A DNA stretch of 56,247 bases from Psychromonas sp. B3M02 (GTDB taxonomy: Bacteria; Pseudomonadota; Gammaproteobacteria; Enterobacterales; Psychromonadaceae): assembly GCF_003318165.1 (NCBI RefSeq), contig NZ_QOCB01000021.1:1-56247 (forward strand), in the 5' to 3' direction. The translations under genes were made by a program, and so were the position numbers. This document shows, piece after piece, positions 55,839-56,247 of the stretch (positions are counted from its first letter, which is position 1; every line of letters starts with the position of its first letter). The notes under the pieces were generated by a model, which searched no databases, was not told the DNA's origin, and saw nothing but the letters and a program-made list of their open reading frames with translations.

Positions 55839-56247
55839 CTATTTGGTTTTATTGATCAGGTTTTTACCTCGGCCTATTTTAATGGTTTTTGAGATGGTAT
55901 TACGCAGGAAATTATCAATAACCCCTACCTTTCTTTTCCAGTATTCGCCCGGTCGACCTGTAAAGGAGGTCACATGAAAAGAGTCTAAACCACTAGGAGA
56001 TATTTCCGAGAAATAATAATTTGAAACACAACAGCGTGGTGTATCAGTCACAACTGGGCTCACCGAATGCCATGATCTATCGTTCGTTTCCATCACTAAT
56101 AAACGATTGAACTTAGCAACAATTGTCTCAGGAACAGTGACCTTTGCATCCCATAGTTCAAAATTTCCACCATTTTCTAGTATCCATTCGGGTGTCACGT
56201 AATATAACAAGTTTAAACGACGGTAACTGATGCTCACCCACTTTAGT
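55839..56247 (-). CDS. 2OG-Fe(II) oxygenase, C-terminal part (cut by window end)
   Basis: The open frame continues without a start to the last base of the window (the next upstream codons read LKWV), so the 5' part is outside. The visible part matches the end of prolyl-4-hydroxylase-like 2OG-Fe(II) oxygenases: RRLNLLYYVTPEW and GGNFELWD, then the distal iron ligand in DRSWHSVSP and the 2-oxoglutarate-binding Arg in TPRCCVSNYYFS. The first His-x-Asp pair must lie beyond the edge. In this family the product often modifies cell-surface or small-molecule substrates; here it is unknown. Confidence 0.75.
   Translation of the reverse strand, partial: LKWVSISYRRLNLLYYVTPEWILENGGNFELWDAKVTVPETIVAKFNRLLVMETNDRSWHSVSPVVTDTPRCCVSNYYFSEISPSGLDSFHVTSFTGRPGEYWKRKVGVIDNFLRNTISKTIKIGRGKNLINKTK

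Overview
The window is AT-rich chromosomal DNA from a marine gammaproteobacterium. Several gene blocks have the classic gammaproteobacterial order: tRNA-Val genes divergent from gltX; tig-clpP-clpX-lon-hupB-ppiD; recC-recB-recD; mtnN beside a CbiB-like gene. Protein sequences and the many intergenic repeats suggest a cold-adapted marine genus such as Psychromonas or a close relative. That is an inference from family resemblance, not from a search.

Layout. 1-3.4 kb: tRNA-Val operon with a strong stringent-type promoter, gltX, a DsbA-like protein, tdk and a MITE-like inverted repeat. 3.4-11.9 kb: the protein quality-control block (ppiD, hupB, lon, clpX, clpP, tig), all on the minus strand, with a textbook sigma-32 promoter before lon. 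12.3-14.7 kb: marC, a 1 kb array of structured modular repeats, and ybaK. 14.7-24.0 kb: the RecBCD helicase-nuclease operon with overlapping genes. 24.0-29.0 kb: a decayed accessory stretch holding a frameshifted rimJ-like gene, a remnant of a PaiB-like gene, a lone KAP-family P-loop NTPase and a mosaic of repeats. 29.1-32.1 kb: a peptidoglycan-binding protein, a LysR/EamA divergent pair and a small lipoprotein. 32.3-39.3 kb: glyA, a YdeP-type molybdoenzyme with fdhD, and ettA. 39.3-40.0 kb: a PEP-CTERM protein. 40.2-47.7 kb: a seven-gene cluster that looks like an FTR1-type iron transport system with imelysin-family proteins, two di-heme c-type oxidoreductases and a membrane fatty-acid-hydroxylase-like diiron protein. 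48.1-56.2 kb: an outer-membrane protein, tyrS, mtnN, a CbiB-like gene, 155-bp tandem repeats, fklB, cobU, a 2OG-Fe(II) oxygenase, a DUF2165 membrane protein and a second 2OG-Fe(II) oxygenase cut by the window end.

The most unusual content is the iron cluster at 41-48 kb, whose last four genes overlap and which has no EfeB gene in view, and a noncoding repeat family whose modules recur at 13-14 kb, 28-29 kb and 52 kb with conserved hairpins. Several reading frames have upstream extensions that are not real. Starts were corrected for lon, clpP, tig, recB, recC, glyA, fdhD, the LysR gene, the EamA gene and the outer-membrane protein.
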